A stretch of 41,120 nt of DNA from Verrucomicrobiales bacterium (lineage in GTDB: Bacteria > Verrucomicrobiota > Verrucomicrobiia > Limisphaerales > CAIMTB01). Shown here piece by piece: positions 15,564 to 25,079 of the stretch (position 1 is the stretch's first letter; every line of letters starts with the position of its first letter). The position numbers and the translations under genes were made by a program. The notes beneath the pieces were generated by a model that was not told the DNA's origin, made no database searches, and was given only the letters and a program-made list of their open reading frames with translations. The stretch covers positions 1-41,120 of the forward strand of contig JAEUHG010000166.1 of NCBI GenBank assembly GCA_016795425.1, written 5' to 3'.

Positions 15564-18422
15564 TCACCACTCCCCCAGAAGCACCAAGCGGACCGAATCC
15601 AACCGCAACCGCGCCGAACTCACATGCTCCTTGAGTTGCGAAAAATGGTTCTCCCAACCGGTGATCTCGGCGGATCGCACATTGGGATTCACCGCGGCAA
15701 GCGCGCGCAAACGCTCCAACTCGTGGTGGAAAAACCGGTGCAACGCCTGCGACGCCGACTGGATCACCTCCGCCTTTCGTGACTCGGCGTGGCCGGCGGC
15801 GGCCCGCATCAGTCCCGCCAGCAATTCACGGATGGCCCGTCGATCCGTCACTTCGTGCGCAGGAACGTCTTCCAGCCCCCCTTTGGCCAGGATTCCCGCC
15901 GCCTTCTCAGTCACGTCATTCTGCCGTGCATCGACAATGACGTGTATCGGTGTCGTCGGTAGGAATCGGTCCGCGTGCAGCGCCGATGGCGCGATGCATT
16001 CCAGCACCTGCACCGTTTCCAGCCACAAGCCGGGCGCCTTGCCCCCTGCCAATCGGACACAGGCCGTACTGCCTTCCGGCGAGCCCAGCAACAAATCGAG
16101 CGCCCCCGAAACCATGGGATGATCCCAGGTCATGAACGCCAAATCCTCGCGCGCCAGCGCGGCCTGTCGATCGAAGGTCAAAACCAAACCGTCGGCCGGC
16201 ATCCCGGGAAAGGCATCCGCGAAGACGCCGTCCGATCCCAATTTGAAACGGTGCGGACCCAAGTCCTCCACCGCCACGCCGTAGTGATCGAAAATGCGCA
16301 GCAGGAAATCCTCCAGCGCCAAATCCCGGTCGCACGCCGCGACCGCGTCCACCACCTCGCGGGCCGCGTCCGCACGAAACGAATTCAGTTCGAGCAATCG
16401 GTCACGCCCTTGCTCCAACCGATGCTCCAACTCGCGGCGTGCCGCCTGCGTTTCGCCCACCAGGCTCTGCAAATCATCCCGCCGGGTGGCATGGGTTTCG
16501 TGAAAATCCATGGCCAGGTCCCGCACCTGCGCGCCAAACCTCTCCCGCAGTTCCCGGCCGGCAATCAGATTGTGCCCGAACGCCGCCAACCCATCGTGAT
16601 ACCAACGGAACAACACTTCCTGTGGGCTGCCCACGATGTACGGCACATGGATCTCTATGTTGGACGTTTGCCCAATGCGGTCCAATCGCCCAATTCGTTG
16701 CTCGATCAGTTCGGGATCCAGTGGCAGGTCGAACAGCACGAGGTGATGCGAGAACTGAAAATTGCGCCCTTCGCTGCCGATCTCTGACGCCATCAGAATC
16801 TGCGCACCGTCCGGTTCCGCAAACCACGCGGCATTCCGATCGCGCTGCACCAAGTCGAGGTCTTCATGAAACAGCGCCGTCGGCACCGTGAGGTGCCCTC
16901 GTAACGCCCGGTCAATCGCCAGCACTTTCTCCTTCGACCGACAGATCAGCAGCACTTTCTTCCCGGACAGGCGTCGTAATAATCCGGCCAGCCATTCGAC
17001 TCGCGGATCCTTGCTGAAATCATATGCCGGTACCGCCCGCCCCTTTCGCCCGGTCTCCATCGAGTCCCATTCGAACTCCCTCGCCCAGGCATCGAAGGCA
17101 TCTGGCGGCAACCCCTCCGATACCAGGGACACGGGGCGCGGAACGCGGCGAGGGAAGCCGCGAATGGCCGCACGCGTGTTACGAAACATCACCCGTCCCG
17201 TGCCGTGCCGATCCAGCAGGTCCATCACCAACTCACGGCGTGCCTCGGCGTCGCCTCTTGCCAACGCCTCCAGGCGCTGCTGGATGACACCCGGTTCCGC
17301 TCCCAGGATTTCATGGAGTTGACGCGATTCGGAAATCGCCAGGCGTCCCGTCAGGCTCAGCTTGTTGGCGACCGCCGCCACTTCCGAGTACCGCCCCATC
17401 TCCTCCTCGAACTTTCCGAGATCAAAGTATCGGTCCGGATCCAGCAGCCGCAGACGCCCGTAGTGACTCGCCACCCCCAACTGCTCGGGAGTCGCCGTCA
17501 GCAGCAGCAGGCTCTCCGCCCGTCGGCTCAGTCTTTCCACCGCCTCGTACTCCGGGCTCGGCTGTTGCGGCGTCCACCCCAGATGGTGAGCCTCGTCGAC
17601 CACGAGCAGGTCCCAGCCCGCCTCCGCCGCCTGGGCACAGCGCTTGGGATTCAGCAGGAACGGCAGCGCGCACAAGACCAACTGATCGTCCAAGAATGGA
17701 TTGGCGTCGGGGTGCACCGCCTGGATCGCCTCGCAACGTTCCTCGTCGAAGATGTGAAACCAGAGATTGAAGCGCCGCAGCAACTCAACAAACCACTGGT
17801 GAACCAGGGGCTCCGGCACGATCACCAGCGCCCGTGACGCCCGCCCCGTCGCCAGCAGCCGATGCAGGATCAAACAAGCCTCCACCGTCTTTCCCAATCC
17901 CACTTCGTCGGCCAGCAACACCCGGGGTGCCAGCCTCCCCGTCACCTCCCGCGCGATGTACAACTGGTGCGGGATGAGATCCATCCGGCCACCCACAAAC
18001 CCGCGCACCGGCGAACTTCGCCGTCGGTGTTGATGCACCAAAGCCTCCCAGCGCAATTCAAAGGTCCGCGAAGGATCACACCGTCCCGCCAGCAACCGAT
18101 CCTCCGGCGTTCCGAACCCCAACGTATCCCGCAGGTCGACCTCGGGAAACTCGCGCCCGTCGACCAGTCGGTAGCGCACCAGGCCCGCCGACTCCCGCAC
18201 CTCCGACACGACCCCCGGTTCCCCGGAACGCATGGCCACGGTTTCGCCCGGTCGAAACGCCACTCGACGCAACGGCGCACTCTCAATGGAATACTGACGC
18301 TCTTCGCCCGCAGCAGCAAAACGGACCCACACGCGCCCGCTCTCGGTCCGGACAATCACGCCCAAGCCAAGTTCCGGCTCCGCTTCACTGATCCATCGTT
18401 GCCCGGCAAGATACGGCTTCAT
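15564..18422 (-). CDS. rapA: RNA polymerase-associated SWI2/SNF2 ATPase RapA
   Basis: RapA (HepA) is a Swi2/Snf2 ATPase that binds RNA polymerase and promotes its recycling. The 952-residue product is collinear with E. coli RapA (about 968 residues). The N-terminal Tudor-like region begins GQRWISEAEPELGLG. The helicase core has LLADEVGLGKT (172-179 for the Walker A part), VVDEAHH (DEAH 276-279) and LLLTATPEQLG. It continues with SEIGSEGRNFQFSHHLVLFD and EQRIGRLDRIGQ (motif VI). The C-terminal RapA-specific region includes LEQGRDRLLELNS, FDRQAALAREDLAFMTWDHP and AVNPNVRSAEI. It lies 15 bases downstream of an SGNH esterase gene on the same strand and is convergent with the PIG-L gene. Confidence 0.96.
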   Translation of the reverse strand: MKPYLAGQRWISEAEPELGLGVIVRTESGRVWVRFAAAGEERQYSIESAPLRRVAFRPGETVAMRSGEPGVVSEVRESAGLVRYRLVDGREFPEVDLRDTLGFGTPEDRLLAGRCDPSRTFELRWEALVHQHRRRSSPVRGFVGGRMDLIPHQLYIAREVTGRLAPRVLLADEVGLGKTVEACLILHRLLATGRASRALVIVPEPLVHQWFVELLRRFNLWFHIFDEERCEAIQAVHPDANPFLDDQLVLCALPFLLNPKRCAQAAEAGWDLLVVDEAHHLGWTPQQPSPEYEAVERLSRRAESLLLLTATPEQLGVASHYGRLRLLDPDRYFDLGKFEEEMGRYSEVAAVANKLSLTGRLAISESRQLHEILGAEPGVIQQRLEALARGDAEARRELVMDLLDRHGTGRVMFRNTRAAIRGFPRRVPRPVSLVSEGLPPDAFDAWAREFEWDSMETGRKGRAVPAYDFSKDPRVEWLAGLLRRLSGKKVLLICRSKEKVLAIDRALRGHLTVPTALFHEDLDLVQRDRNAAWFAEPDGAQILMASEIGSEGRNFQFSHHLVLFDLPLDPELIEQRIGRLDRIGQTSNIEIHVPYIVGSPQEVLFRWYHDGLAAFGHNLIAGRELRERFGAQVRDLAMDFHETHATRRDDLQSLVGETQAARRELEHRLEQGRDRLLELNSFRADAAREVVDAVAACDRDLALEDFLLRIFDHYGVAVEDLGPHRFKLGSDGVFADAFPGMPADGLVLTFDRQAALAREDLAFMTWDHPMVSGALDLLLGSPEGSTACVRLAGGKAPGLWLETVQVLECIAPSALHADRFLPTTPIHVIVDARQNDVTEKAAGILAKGGLEDVPAHEVTDRRAIRELLAGLMRAAAGHAESRKAEVIQSASQALHRFFHHELERLRALAAVNPNVRSAEITGWENHFSQLKEHVSSARLRLDSVRLVLLGEW

Positions 18423-18437
18423 TTTGGGGCGCGGAAC

Positions 18438-19112
18438 TTACCGGGACGCTGCGGCGGATTCTAGAACCGGCTTCAATACCGCCCAAACATTGCTCGCCAA
18501 AACCTGGTGTCCCGCCGGTGTGGGATGAATCAGGTCCGGCTGGTTCATTTCTGGCCTGCCACCCACCCCTTCCAACAGGTGCGGCACCAATTCCGACTTG
18601 GTCTCTCGCGACACCGCTGGAAAAACCTCCTGAAACTGCCGCGTGTACTCGGGACCCATGTTGGGAGGCATCTGCATCCCGGCCACCACCACCCGGATCC
18701 CAGGCTGCTTCGTGCGCGCCACTTCCACGATCCTCACCAAATTGGTGCGCGTCGCTTCCGGCGAAATCCCGCGCAATCCGTCGTTGCCCCCCAAGGCCAC
18801 CAGCAGAACGTCCATGGGACGTCGCAGCAGCCAGTTCATGCGTCTCAATCCCCCGGCAGTCGTGTCCCCGCTGACCCCGGCGTTCACCACTTCAAAGGGC
18901 AGTTTCTCACGCTCAATCCAACGCTGCAGAACCGAAGGGTACGCTTCGCCCGGATCGACCCCGTAACCCGCTGCCAGACTGTCACCCAACACCACCAAGG
19001 TCCGCCGACCGACCGTCGCCTCGACCGACACTTCGGCCCCAACCAGCCCACCGGTCCAACTCGGGACCAGCCAGAGCAACCAGATCGCCATTCGCCATGC
19101 CACGCATCGCAT
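18438..19112 (-). CDS. SGNH/GDSL arylesterase (TesA-like)
   Basis: This 224-residue exported hydrolase resembles TesA, the periplasmic acyl-CoA thioesterase/lysophospholipase/arylesterase. A hydrophobic signal segment covers about residues 8-26. Block I is VVLGDSLAAGYG with nucleophile Ser45. Block II is VNAGVSGDTTAGGL, block III LGGND with Asn110, and block V DLIHPTPAGH with Asp193 and His196. All catalytic residues are therefore present. The frame is open far upstream as an antisense shadow of the oxidoreductase gene; ATG 19112 is chosen because the signal peptide starts there. It probably shares a transcript with rapA. Confidence 0.93.
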   Translation of the reverse strand: MRCVAWRMAIWLLWLVPSWTGGLVGAEVSVEATVGRRTLVVLGDSLAAGYGVDPGEAYPSVLQRWIEREKLPFEVVNAGVSGDTTAGGLRRMNWLLRRPMDVLLVALGGNDGLRGISPEATRTNLVRIVEVARTKQPGIRVVVAGMQMPPNMGPEYTRQFQEVFPAVSRETKSELVPHLLEGVGGRPEMNQPDLIHPTPAGHQVLASNVWAVLKPVLESAAASR

Positions 19113-19358
19113 GGACCCAAGATGCCGCCACCCCACCCTCGCGCCAATCTTCGTTGCGCAGCCCGCTATCCCTAAGTCGTACTCCCAAGCGCCAGATGGG
19201 CGCGAAGCGTCTTGGAACATCTGCGGCAGTCCTCTACCGCTTTCCATCCCGACGCCACACGCCCCACCAACGCGCCTGCCACGCCACAGCGCCAGAGGCA
19301 CGGTCCCTCCGTCATTCGGCTCGCCTTTCCGATTTGAAACGGCGATGACGCTTGCACC

Positions 19359-20753
19359 ATGGATCCCACCGCCGCCCCGCTCGTCCCTGGAGTCGCGGTC
19401 TCCCGCCGAACCTGGCTGCGCGCCACAACCGCCGCCGCTGGTTTGAGCGTGGCCGGCATCCAGGCCGCCCCCTCGGCCGACAGGCCCGCGGGATCCGCCC
19501 CGACCCGCCCGAAGCCATCGGCACGCGTCAACCTCGGCTTCATCGGAACCGGTCGACAAGCCACCTACGCCAACCTGCCGGGATTCCTCTCGGAATCCGA
19601 TGCCCAAGTGGTTGCGGTCTGTGACGTGGACGCCTGGCGACTGGAACAGGCCCAGCGCCAGGTCGAGGCGCATTACGCCAGGAGCGCGAAATCCGGGGAG
19701 TTCAAGGGCTGCCTTGCCTTTCGGGATTGGCGGGAACTCGTGGCTCGACCCGACATCGATGCGGTGATGATCTCCACCCCGGATCATTGGCATGTGCCGA
19801 TGGCCGTTGCCGCACTCAAGGCAGGCAAGGACGTCGCCTGCGAAAAACCTCTGACGCGCAGCATCGCCGAAGGCCGCCTTCTCAGCCGGCTCGCCACCAG
19901 CCGCGGCAGGGTGTTTCGCACCGATAGCGAATTCAGATCCAACCGCGCGATGCATCGGGCCGTGGAATGGGTTCGCAACGGGCGCATTGGCAAGCTCCGC
20001 CAGATCACCACCGCCACTCCCAAGGACTCGACTCTCCCTTCCCAACCCCAAATGCCAGTACCGCCGGAGTTGGATTATGACCTTTGGCTTGGGCCTGCCC
20101 CCGAGGCCCCTTATACCGAGCAACGCGTCCATCCACGCCACGACCGCAAAGGGCGGCCGGGCTGGATCTGCATTCGGTCCTATGCCGACGGCATGCTCGC
20201 GAATTGGGGCGCTCACCTGAATGACATCGCACTATGGGCCATGGATGCCGACCGCACCGGTCCCGTCGCCGTCGAAGGCGTCGGTCAATATCCGCCAAAG
20301 GGCCACCTTTGGGACGTCATCCAGGAATTCGATGTCCGCTTCACGTTCGCCACCGGCATCCAGCTCACCTGCAAAACCGATCAGCCCTACATCCGCTTTG
20401 AAGGCGACGGCGGATGGATCCGCGTCGGGTACCCGAATGATGTCACCGCCAGCGATTCGTCTTTGCTCGATTGGAAGCCGGGGACCACTGATCTCGCGCT
20501 GCCTTTCAAGACCTCCGAAAAACGGGACTTTCTGGACGCCGTCCACAGCCGAGGCGCCACTCAAGGTGACGCTGAAGTCGGCCATCGGGTCACCTCCCTC
20601 TGCCACCTCGGCCTCATTGCTATCGACCTCGGCCGCAAACTGCATTGGGATCCCATACAAGAAGCGTTTCCAGATGATCCCGAGGCGAACCGCCGACTGC
20701 GTCCGATCCAATGGCGTGCCCCCTGGGACCGGTTGCTCGAAGGGATTTCCTGA
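19359..20753 (+). CDS. Tat-exported Gfo/Idh/MocA family oxidoreductase
   Basis: The 464-residue protein has a twin-arginine signal (SRRTWLRATTAAAGLSVAG), so it should be exported folded with its cofactor. The NAD(P)-binding Rossmann motif is LGFIGTGRQA, followed by the acid VCDVD. The family signature is GKDVACEKPLT, with the conserved lysine in EKP. The C-terminal substrate domain includes GMLANWGAHLNDIALWAMD, which supplies the usual histidine. Such proteins are abundant in Verrucomicrobiota and Planctomycetota, where they act on sugars, 3-keto-sugars or polyols. The actual substrate is unknown. An ABC exporter gene follows after 30 bases. No Shine-Dalgarno sequence is evident. Confidence 0.9.
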   Translation: MDPTAAPLVPGVAVSRRTWLRATTAAAGLSVAGIQAAPSADRPAGSAPTRPKPSARVNLGFIGTGRQATYANLPGFLSESDAQVVAVCDVDAWRLEQAQRQVEAHYARSAKSGEFKGCLAFRDWRELVARPDIDAVMISTPDHWHVPMAVAALKAGKDVACEKPLTRSIAEGRLLSRLATSRGRVFRTDSEFRSNRAMHRAVEWVRNGRIGKLRQITTATPKDSTLPSQPQMPVPPELDYDLWLGPAPEAPYTEQRVHPRHDRKGRPGWICIRSYADGMLANWGAHLNDIALWAMDADRTGPVAVEGVGQYPPKGHLWDVIQEFDVRFTFATGIQLTCKTDQPYIRFEGDGGWIRVGYPNDVTASDSSLLDWKPGTTDLALPFKTSEKRDFLDAVHSRGATQGDAEVGHRVTSLCHLGLIAIDLGRKLHWDPIQEAFPDDPEANRRLRPIQWRAPWDRLLEGIS

Positions 20754-20783
20754 CTCGCCGCCAACCCGGCAGACTCGACCTCG

Positions 20784-21701
20784 ATGAATTGCGTCGAACT
20801 CAGCGACGTCACCAAGAACTTCGGCTCCACCACCGCCGTCGCGAACCTCTCACTCGCCGTCCCCGTCGGATCCGTCTACGGCTTTATCGGTCCCAACGGC
20901 TCCGGCAAAACCACCACGCTCCGGATGATCACCAACATCCTCTCACCAGATCGTGGCACGATCCGCGTCTTCGGCGAAGCCTTGCGGGGATCGCGGTCGA
21001 ACCGCCTGGGATACCTGCCCGAGGAACGAGGCCTTTACCGACGCATGAAGGTGCGCCCATTTCTTCGCTTCTACGGCGAACTCAAAGCAGGACGCCGCGT
21101 CGATGCCGACGTCGAACGCTGGATCGAACGGCTGCAATTGTCGGAACATGCCGACAAACGGATCGAAGCCCTGAGCAAAGGCACCAGCCAGCGGGTTCAG
21201 TTCCTCGCCGCCGTCGTGGCGGAACCGGAATTGGTGATCCTCGACGAACCCTTCAGCGGCCTCGATCCCATCCATGCCGAGCTCTTGCGCAAGGTCATCC
21301 TCGACCTCCGGCACTCCGGCAAAACGGTCATTCTCAGCACCCACGACATGCGCGTAGCCGAGACGATGTGCGATTTCATCTTCATGATCTTCCGCGGATG
21401 CAAGGTTCTCGACGGCACGCTTGCCGACATTAAGAACCGCTACGGGGCGGATACGCTGAGGTTTCGTACCGGATCCGGTGAGGCGAGTCGCCTGGCAGGC
21501 TTGAAGGGGGTCGAATCGGTGCGCGATCTCGGTCGGGTACAGGAACTCCGCCTCACGCCGGGCGCCGATCCCCAGGAGATCCTCCGCCAAGCCTTGGCGA
21601 TCGACACCGTGCACAGCTTCGAAATTGCCCAGCCTTCGCTCCACGACATCTTCGTTGGCATCGCTGGCGCATCGCCACGGGGAGACGTTCAAGATGCATA
21701 G
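20784..21701 (+). CDS. ABC transporter ATP-binding protein (NatA-like)
   Basis: This 305-residue ATPase is of the ABC-2/NatA type. Walker A is GPNGSGKT (36-43), followed by the Q-loop region GYLPEERGLYRRM typical of the NatA/YhaQ group. The signature is LSKGTSQRVQF (from residue 130), a divergent form of LSGGQ normal for this subgroup. Walker B is LVILDEPFSGLDP and the H-loop is LSTHDM. A C-terminal extension of about 90 residues (DUF4162-like) follows. Its stop overlaps the permease start by 8 bases. The pair probably exports ions or a toxic small molecule, but no substrate can be assigned. Confidence 0.93.
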   Translation: MNCVELSDVTKNFGSTTAVANLSLAVPVGSVYGFIGPNGSGKTTTLRMITNILSPDRGTIRVFGEALRGSRSNRLGYLPEERGLYRRMKVRPFLRFYGELKAGRRVDADVERWIERLQLSEHADKRIEALSKGTSQRVQFLAAVVAEPELVILDEPFSGLDPIHAELLRKVILDLRHSGKTVILSTHDMRVAETMCDFIFMIFRGCKVLDGTLADIKNRYGADTLRFRTGSGEASRLAGLKGVESVRDLGRVQELRLTPGADPQEILRQALAIDTVHSFEIAQPSLHDIFVGIAGASPRGDVQDA

Positions 21702-23001
21702 GATCTGGCGCATCGCCCGGCGCGAGTATGTTTCGGCCGTCTGCTCGAAGGGTTTCCTGATCGGCCTGATCCTTGCCCCGCTGTTGATGAGTGGCGGATT
21801 CATCGGCCTCGCCCTCCTGCAACGCCAACGCGGGCCGGCCGAGAGCCGCATTGTCGTCATCGATCGCACCCACCGCTTTGCCGAGACCATCCGGTCCGCT
21901 GCTGACGCCCGGAACTCCTCGGACCAGGGCGCCGCCAGCCCGGGCCGAACCTCCTATCGCATCGAATCGCCGCCCACCCACCTCTCCGACACCGACGCAC
22001 GTCGATTGGCTTTGTCCGAAGAGGTCCGCACCGGCCGGCTGCATGCTTTTCTCGAGATTGGAGCCGATATCACCCAACCGGCACCCGGATCCAGCGACGC
22101 CCGCATTCTCTATTTCTCGAAGAATCCGGCGTTCGACGACGCGCGCAATTGGCTTTCGGGCGTCATCAATGAACGCCTGCGCCAACTGCGCCTGGAAGCG
22201 GCCGGCATCGACCCACGGACGGTGACGAATTTATTCAATCGGGCGTCGCTGGAACCGATGGAGCTGGTGGCGCGGGATCGGCGTACCGGCGACGTCACCA
22301 TCCCGAAGCGGACCAACGAAATCCAGGCCGTCGGATTGCCGGTCGGGATCATGGTTCTCTCCATGATGCTGATCCTGATGGGCGCGACGCCCATGCTGCA
22401 GGGAGTCATGGAGGAAAAGACCCAACGCATCGCCGAGGTGCTGCTCGGGGCTGCTTCCGCCACCGAGATCCTGGCAGGCAAACTCATCGGCAACACCCTG
22501 GTGACCCTCACGGCCTTGGCCTTCTACCTCACCACGGCCATCACTTCTCTCGCCGTCCTCGCCGTCAATACCACCCTTCCATGGGCCCTGGTGGCTTGGT
22601 TTGCCGCCTTCACCGTGCTTGGCCTCCTGATGTACGGCGCCATCGCGGCAGCCCTGGGCGCCGCCTGCGGCGATGCCCGCGACGCCCAACAATTGCAGCT
22701 GCCGGTCATGCTGCCCCTGATCATTCCGAACTTCCTGATGTTCCCGATCATCAAGGATCCCACGGGCACCCTGGCGACCGGCTTGTCCTTCCTCCCTCCG
22801 TTTACACCCCTGGTCATGCTCCTGCGCCTGGCCGCACCCGGCGGCATCCCGGCCTGGCAACCCTGGGTGGGCCTGCTGGGTGTCCTCCTCTTCGTCGCGG
22901 CTTCCATTTGGGTCGCCAGCCGCGTCTTCCGCGTCGGGATCCTCTCCCAAGGCAAGCTTCCCAAGTTCCGCGAACTCATCCACTGGACGATCCGGGGTTG
23001 A
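21694..23001 (+). CDS. ABC-2 family permease (NatB-like)
   Basis: The 435-residue partner of the preceding ATPase starts at ATG 21694, inside the end of the ATPase gene. An N-terminal membrane helix (FLIGLILAPLLMSGGFIGLAL) is followed by a large extracytoplasmic domain of about 170 residues and a C-terminal bundle of membrane segments. The motif MEEKTQRIAEVLLGAASATE is characteristic of the ABC2_membrane_3/NatB family, as is the following LAGKLIGNT. Later helices include LMYGAIAAALGAACGDARDA and the region with PFTPLVMLLRLAAP. It forms the membrane part of an exporter with the upstream ATPase. Confidence 0.92.
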   Translation: MHRIWRIARREYVSAVCSKGFLIGLILAPLLMSGGFIGLALLQRQRGPAESRIVVIDRTHRFAETIRSAADARNSSDQGAASPGRTSYRIESPPTHLSDTDARRLALSEEVRTGRLHAFLEIGADITQPAPGSSDARILYFSKNPAFDDARNWLSGVINERLRQLRLEAAGIDPRTVTNLFNRASLEPMELVARDRRTGDVTIPKRTNEIQAVGLPVGIMVLSMMLILMGATPMLQGVMEEKTQRIAEVLLGAASATEILAGKLIGNTLVTLTALAFYLTTAITSLAVLAVNTTLPWALVAWFAAFTVLGLLMYGAIAAALGAACGDARDAQQLQLPVMLPLIIPNFLMFPIIKDPTGTLATGLSFLPPFTPLVMLLRLAAPGGIPAWQPWVGLLGVLLFVAASIWVASRVFRVGILSQGKLPKFRELIHWTIRG

Positions 23002-23059
23002 TCCCCTGACAACATCGGACTGGCCAAAGGGTGCGCACTTGCGTAATCCATCGGACGGC

Positions 23060-24220
23060 ATGCCGTACTTCCTCCTGGACGCCCAGGGCCGTCCGGTTGG
23101 CCCTTATACGCGCGAAGAACTCGAGTTCTTCGCTCAACGGGGTGTCGTCGGCCAGGATACCCTCGTCGTTCTCGATCAGGTCGAGAACACGGTTCCCCTC
23201 GAAAAAATCCTCTCGCTACCAGCGCCGGAAGGCGATGTCGCCTCCAACCCGGGCTTGCACCCGGAGACCCAAAACCTGCGGGACGCGGCATATCGTGACC
23301 GGGAGCCCGGGGGGCGTAACGCTTCGACCGCGGGCGGCGATTTCTTGCGACTCGCCCCCCACCTCATGCTGCCGTTGGAGGATCTGGTGCGGCTGCGCTG
23401 GCTCGATAACCGGAGGATCCTGGCGTTGGCTGGAGTCGGTCTGCTGCCCCTGTTTCTGCTGCAGTATTTGCAGACCACTTCCGATCTGAGCGGCGCCATT
23501 TGGGGGGTGGCTCTCTACAGTTCCCTGCTCTGGGCGTTGTTCTTTTACGGCATGTTTTCCCAGCCGGAAGTCACCCTCCTGCGTTGTGTCTCCGCCTATC
23601 TGGGTTCAGCGGTCTTCTCTATCGGTCTGGTTGCCCTGGCACGCTACATCATTCCTTTCGAATGGGTCGTCATGTGGATCAGCGACCAAAACCTCGCCAC
23701 CCGCTGGGCGGGCCATCTTGTCGGGGTCGCCTGGATCGAGGAACTCGCCAAGCTGTTCACCCTCTATTTCCTTTGGGCCCGACGCCCCCATCCGCGCACG
23801 ATGATGTTCTACGGCCTCATGGCCGGCCTAGGCTTCGGCATCTACGAAGGCGTCGCCTATCAAAGCTCCCAGAATCTCCGCATCTCCTTTCCCACCGGAC
23901 GCCCCACCGCCGACGGCGCCGGCATTTATTACATGCTCAATATCCTGCGCCTGACCTCGCTGCCGTTTCTTCACGCCATGTGGACGGGCATCGCCGGGTA
24001 CTTCATTGGATTTGCCTCCCAATACCCCTCCCGCCGCGGCGGCCTCCTCCTCACCGCCATCACCGTGCCTTCCCTGCTCCACGCCACTTACAATACCTTC
24101 AGCGATTCGCCCATCGGACTCACGGTCGCCGTCGTCACCGTCCTCGCCCTCAACCTCTACCTGGTCAAGGATCGTGACTTCGAAGCCGTCCTCAACCGGC
24201 GACGCCAATCCTCCCGCTAG
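23060..24220 (+). CDS. GYF_2 domain - PrsW-type intramembrane protease fusion
   Basis: From ATG 23060 the protein has 386 residues. Residues 1-55 form a GYF_2-like domain (YFLLDAQGRPVGPYTREELE, then GVVGQDTLV), a presumed peptide-binding module. From about 115 it is a multi-helix membrane protein with PrsW motifs: WIEELAKLF (Glu227, Glu228), GLGFGIYEGVAY (Glu263), LPFLHAMWTGIAGY (His305) and SLLHATYN (His341). PrsW family members are membrane-embedded proteases or protease-like proteins; Bacillus PrsW cleaves an anti-sigma factor. An alternative start is TTG 23039, which has AAAGGG 7 bases upstream, whereas the ATG has no good ribosome-binding site. It follows the NatAB pair by 58 bases and may be co-expressed. 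Confidence 0.85.
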   Translation: MPYFLLDAQGRPVGPYTREELEFFAQRGVVGQDTLVVLDQVENTVPLEKILSLPAPEGDVASNPGLHPETQNLRDAAYRDREPGGRNASTAGGDFLRLAPHLMLPLEDLVRLRWLDNRRILALAGVGLLPLFLLQYLQTTSDLSGAIWGVALYSSLLWALFFYGMFSQPEVTLLRCVSAYLGSAVFSIGLVALARYIIPFEWVVMWISDQNLATRWAGHLVGVAWIEELAKLFTLYFLWARRPHPRTMMFYGLMAGLGFGIYEGVAYQSSQNLRISFPTGRPTADGAGIYYMLNILRLTSLPFLHAMWTGIAGYFIGFASQYPSRRGGLLLTAITVPSLLHATYNTFSDSPIGLTVAVVTVLALNLYLVKDRDFEAVLNRRRQSSR

Positions 24221-24312
24221 CCGAGGGTTCCCGCCAGCCGGGCCATGCCCGAAGGTCTCAACCGTCATCTGCAGGATGGACGCAGCGCGGCGCCTTCGAA
24301 CAGATTCAGAGC

Positions 24313-25044
24313 ATGAACATTCGCGTGACCTGCGTCCTGGCCGCCGCGCTCATTGCCTTTCTCGGATGCGCCCATCAGCACGGGCCGGCTCACGCCGGGA
24401 TCGCGGCCCCAGCCCCAAAAGATTCCGGCCCAGAGTTCCGTCCGCTGTTCCCTGATGACGGTACGCCCACCGGCTGGGTGGTTCGCAACTGGACCGACGT
24501 CTCGCAATTAGCACCCACCAACACCACCTGGGCCGTCCAGGATGGCATCCTGCGCAGCGGCATCCCGCGGGGCACCTGGCTGATTGCCGAACCAGAATAT
24601 GGCGACTTTACACTGGAGTTCGATTTCCGCCTCGGCGAACGCGGCCACGGCGCCGTCGGACTTCGCCTGCCAGCCAGCGGGAATCCCACGTTCGACGCCC
24701 TCGAGATCCGACTCGTTGACCCAGCCTACTTCGGCACCAACTACGCGGCACCGGCCCAGGAACTCACGGGCGCCCTCAACAAATGGATCGCTCCCTCCCA
24801 AACTAATCTCTTTCGCCGCGCCGATTGGAATCGGCTCTCCGTCACCTGCAAAGGTGCTCAACTCGTCGCGGACCTGAACCAGGTCCGGATCCTCGACGTC
24901 GACCTCGCCAGCAAAACCGAGGCGCCACCTCGCGGTCGACCCTTGGCGGAGCGCCCGCGACGCGGACGCATCGGTTTTCAAGAACTCAGCCGAGGCACCG
25001 CACAACTCGAGGTGCGTAATGCGCGCCTGAAGTCCCTCGACTGA
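24313..25044 (+). CDS. DUF1080 (3-keto-disaccharide hydrolase domain) lipoprotein
   Basis: The 243-residue product carries a lipoprotein signal ending IAFLGC, with lipidated Cys19. The rest is a concanavalin-like beta-sandwich of the DUF1080 family, now called the 3-keto-disaccharide hydrolase domain. Family features include FRPLFPDDGTPTGWVV, WAVQDGILRSG, LIAEPEYGDFTLEFDFRLG and the closing DWNRLSVTCKGAQLVADLNQ with VRNARLKSL. Members are often found with Gfo/Idh/MocA oxidoreductases in this phylum, and one is encoded about 3.5 kb upstream. A role in handling oxidised sugars at the envelope is plausible but not shown. Confidence 0.85.
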   Translation: MNIRVTCVLAAALIAFLGCAHQHGPAHAGIAAPAPKDSGPEFRPLFPDDGTPTGWVVRNWTDVSQLAPTNTTWAVQDGILRSGIPRGTWLIAEPEYGDFTLEFDFRLGERGHGAVGLRLPASGNPTFDALEIRLVDPAYFGTNYAAPAQELTGALNKWIAPSQTNLFRRADWNRLSVTCKGAQLVADLNQVRILDVDLASKTEAPPRGRPLAERPRRGRIGFQELSRGTAQLEVRNARLKSLD

Positions 25045-25079
25045 TTCTTTCCCGTCTGCCCCAATCAAAAGGAACTCCC

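Noticed and set aside
19113..20216. Long upstream extension of the SGNH esterase frame
   Set aside because: The extra residues are antisense to the Gfo/Idh/MocA gene; the esterase signal peptide begins at 19112.
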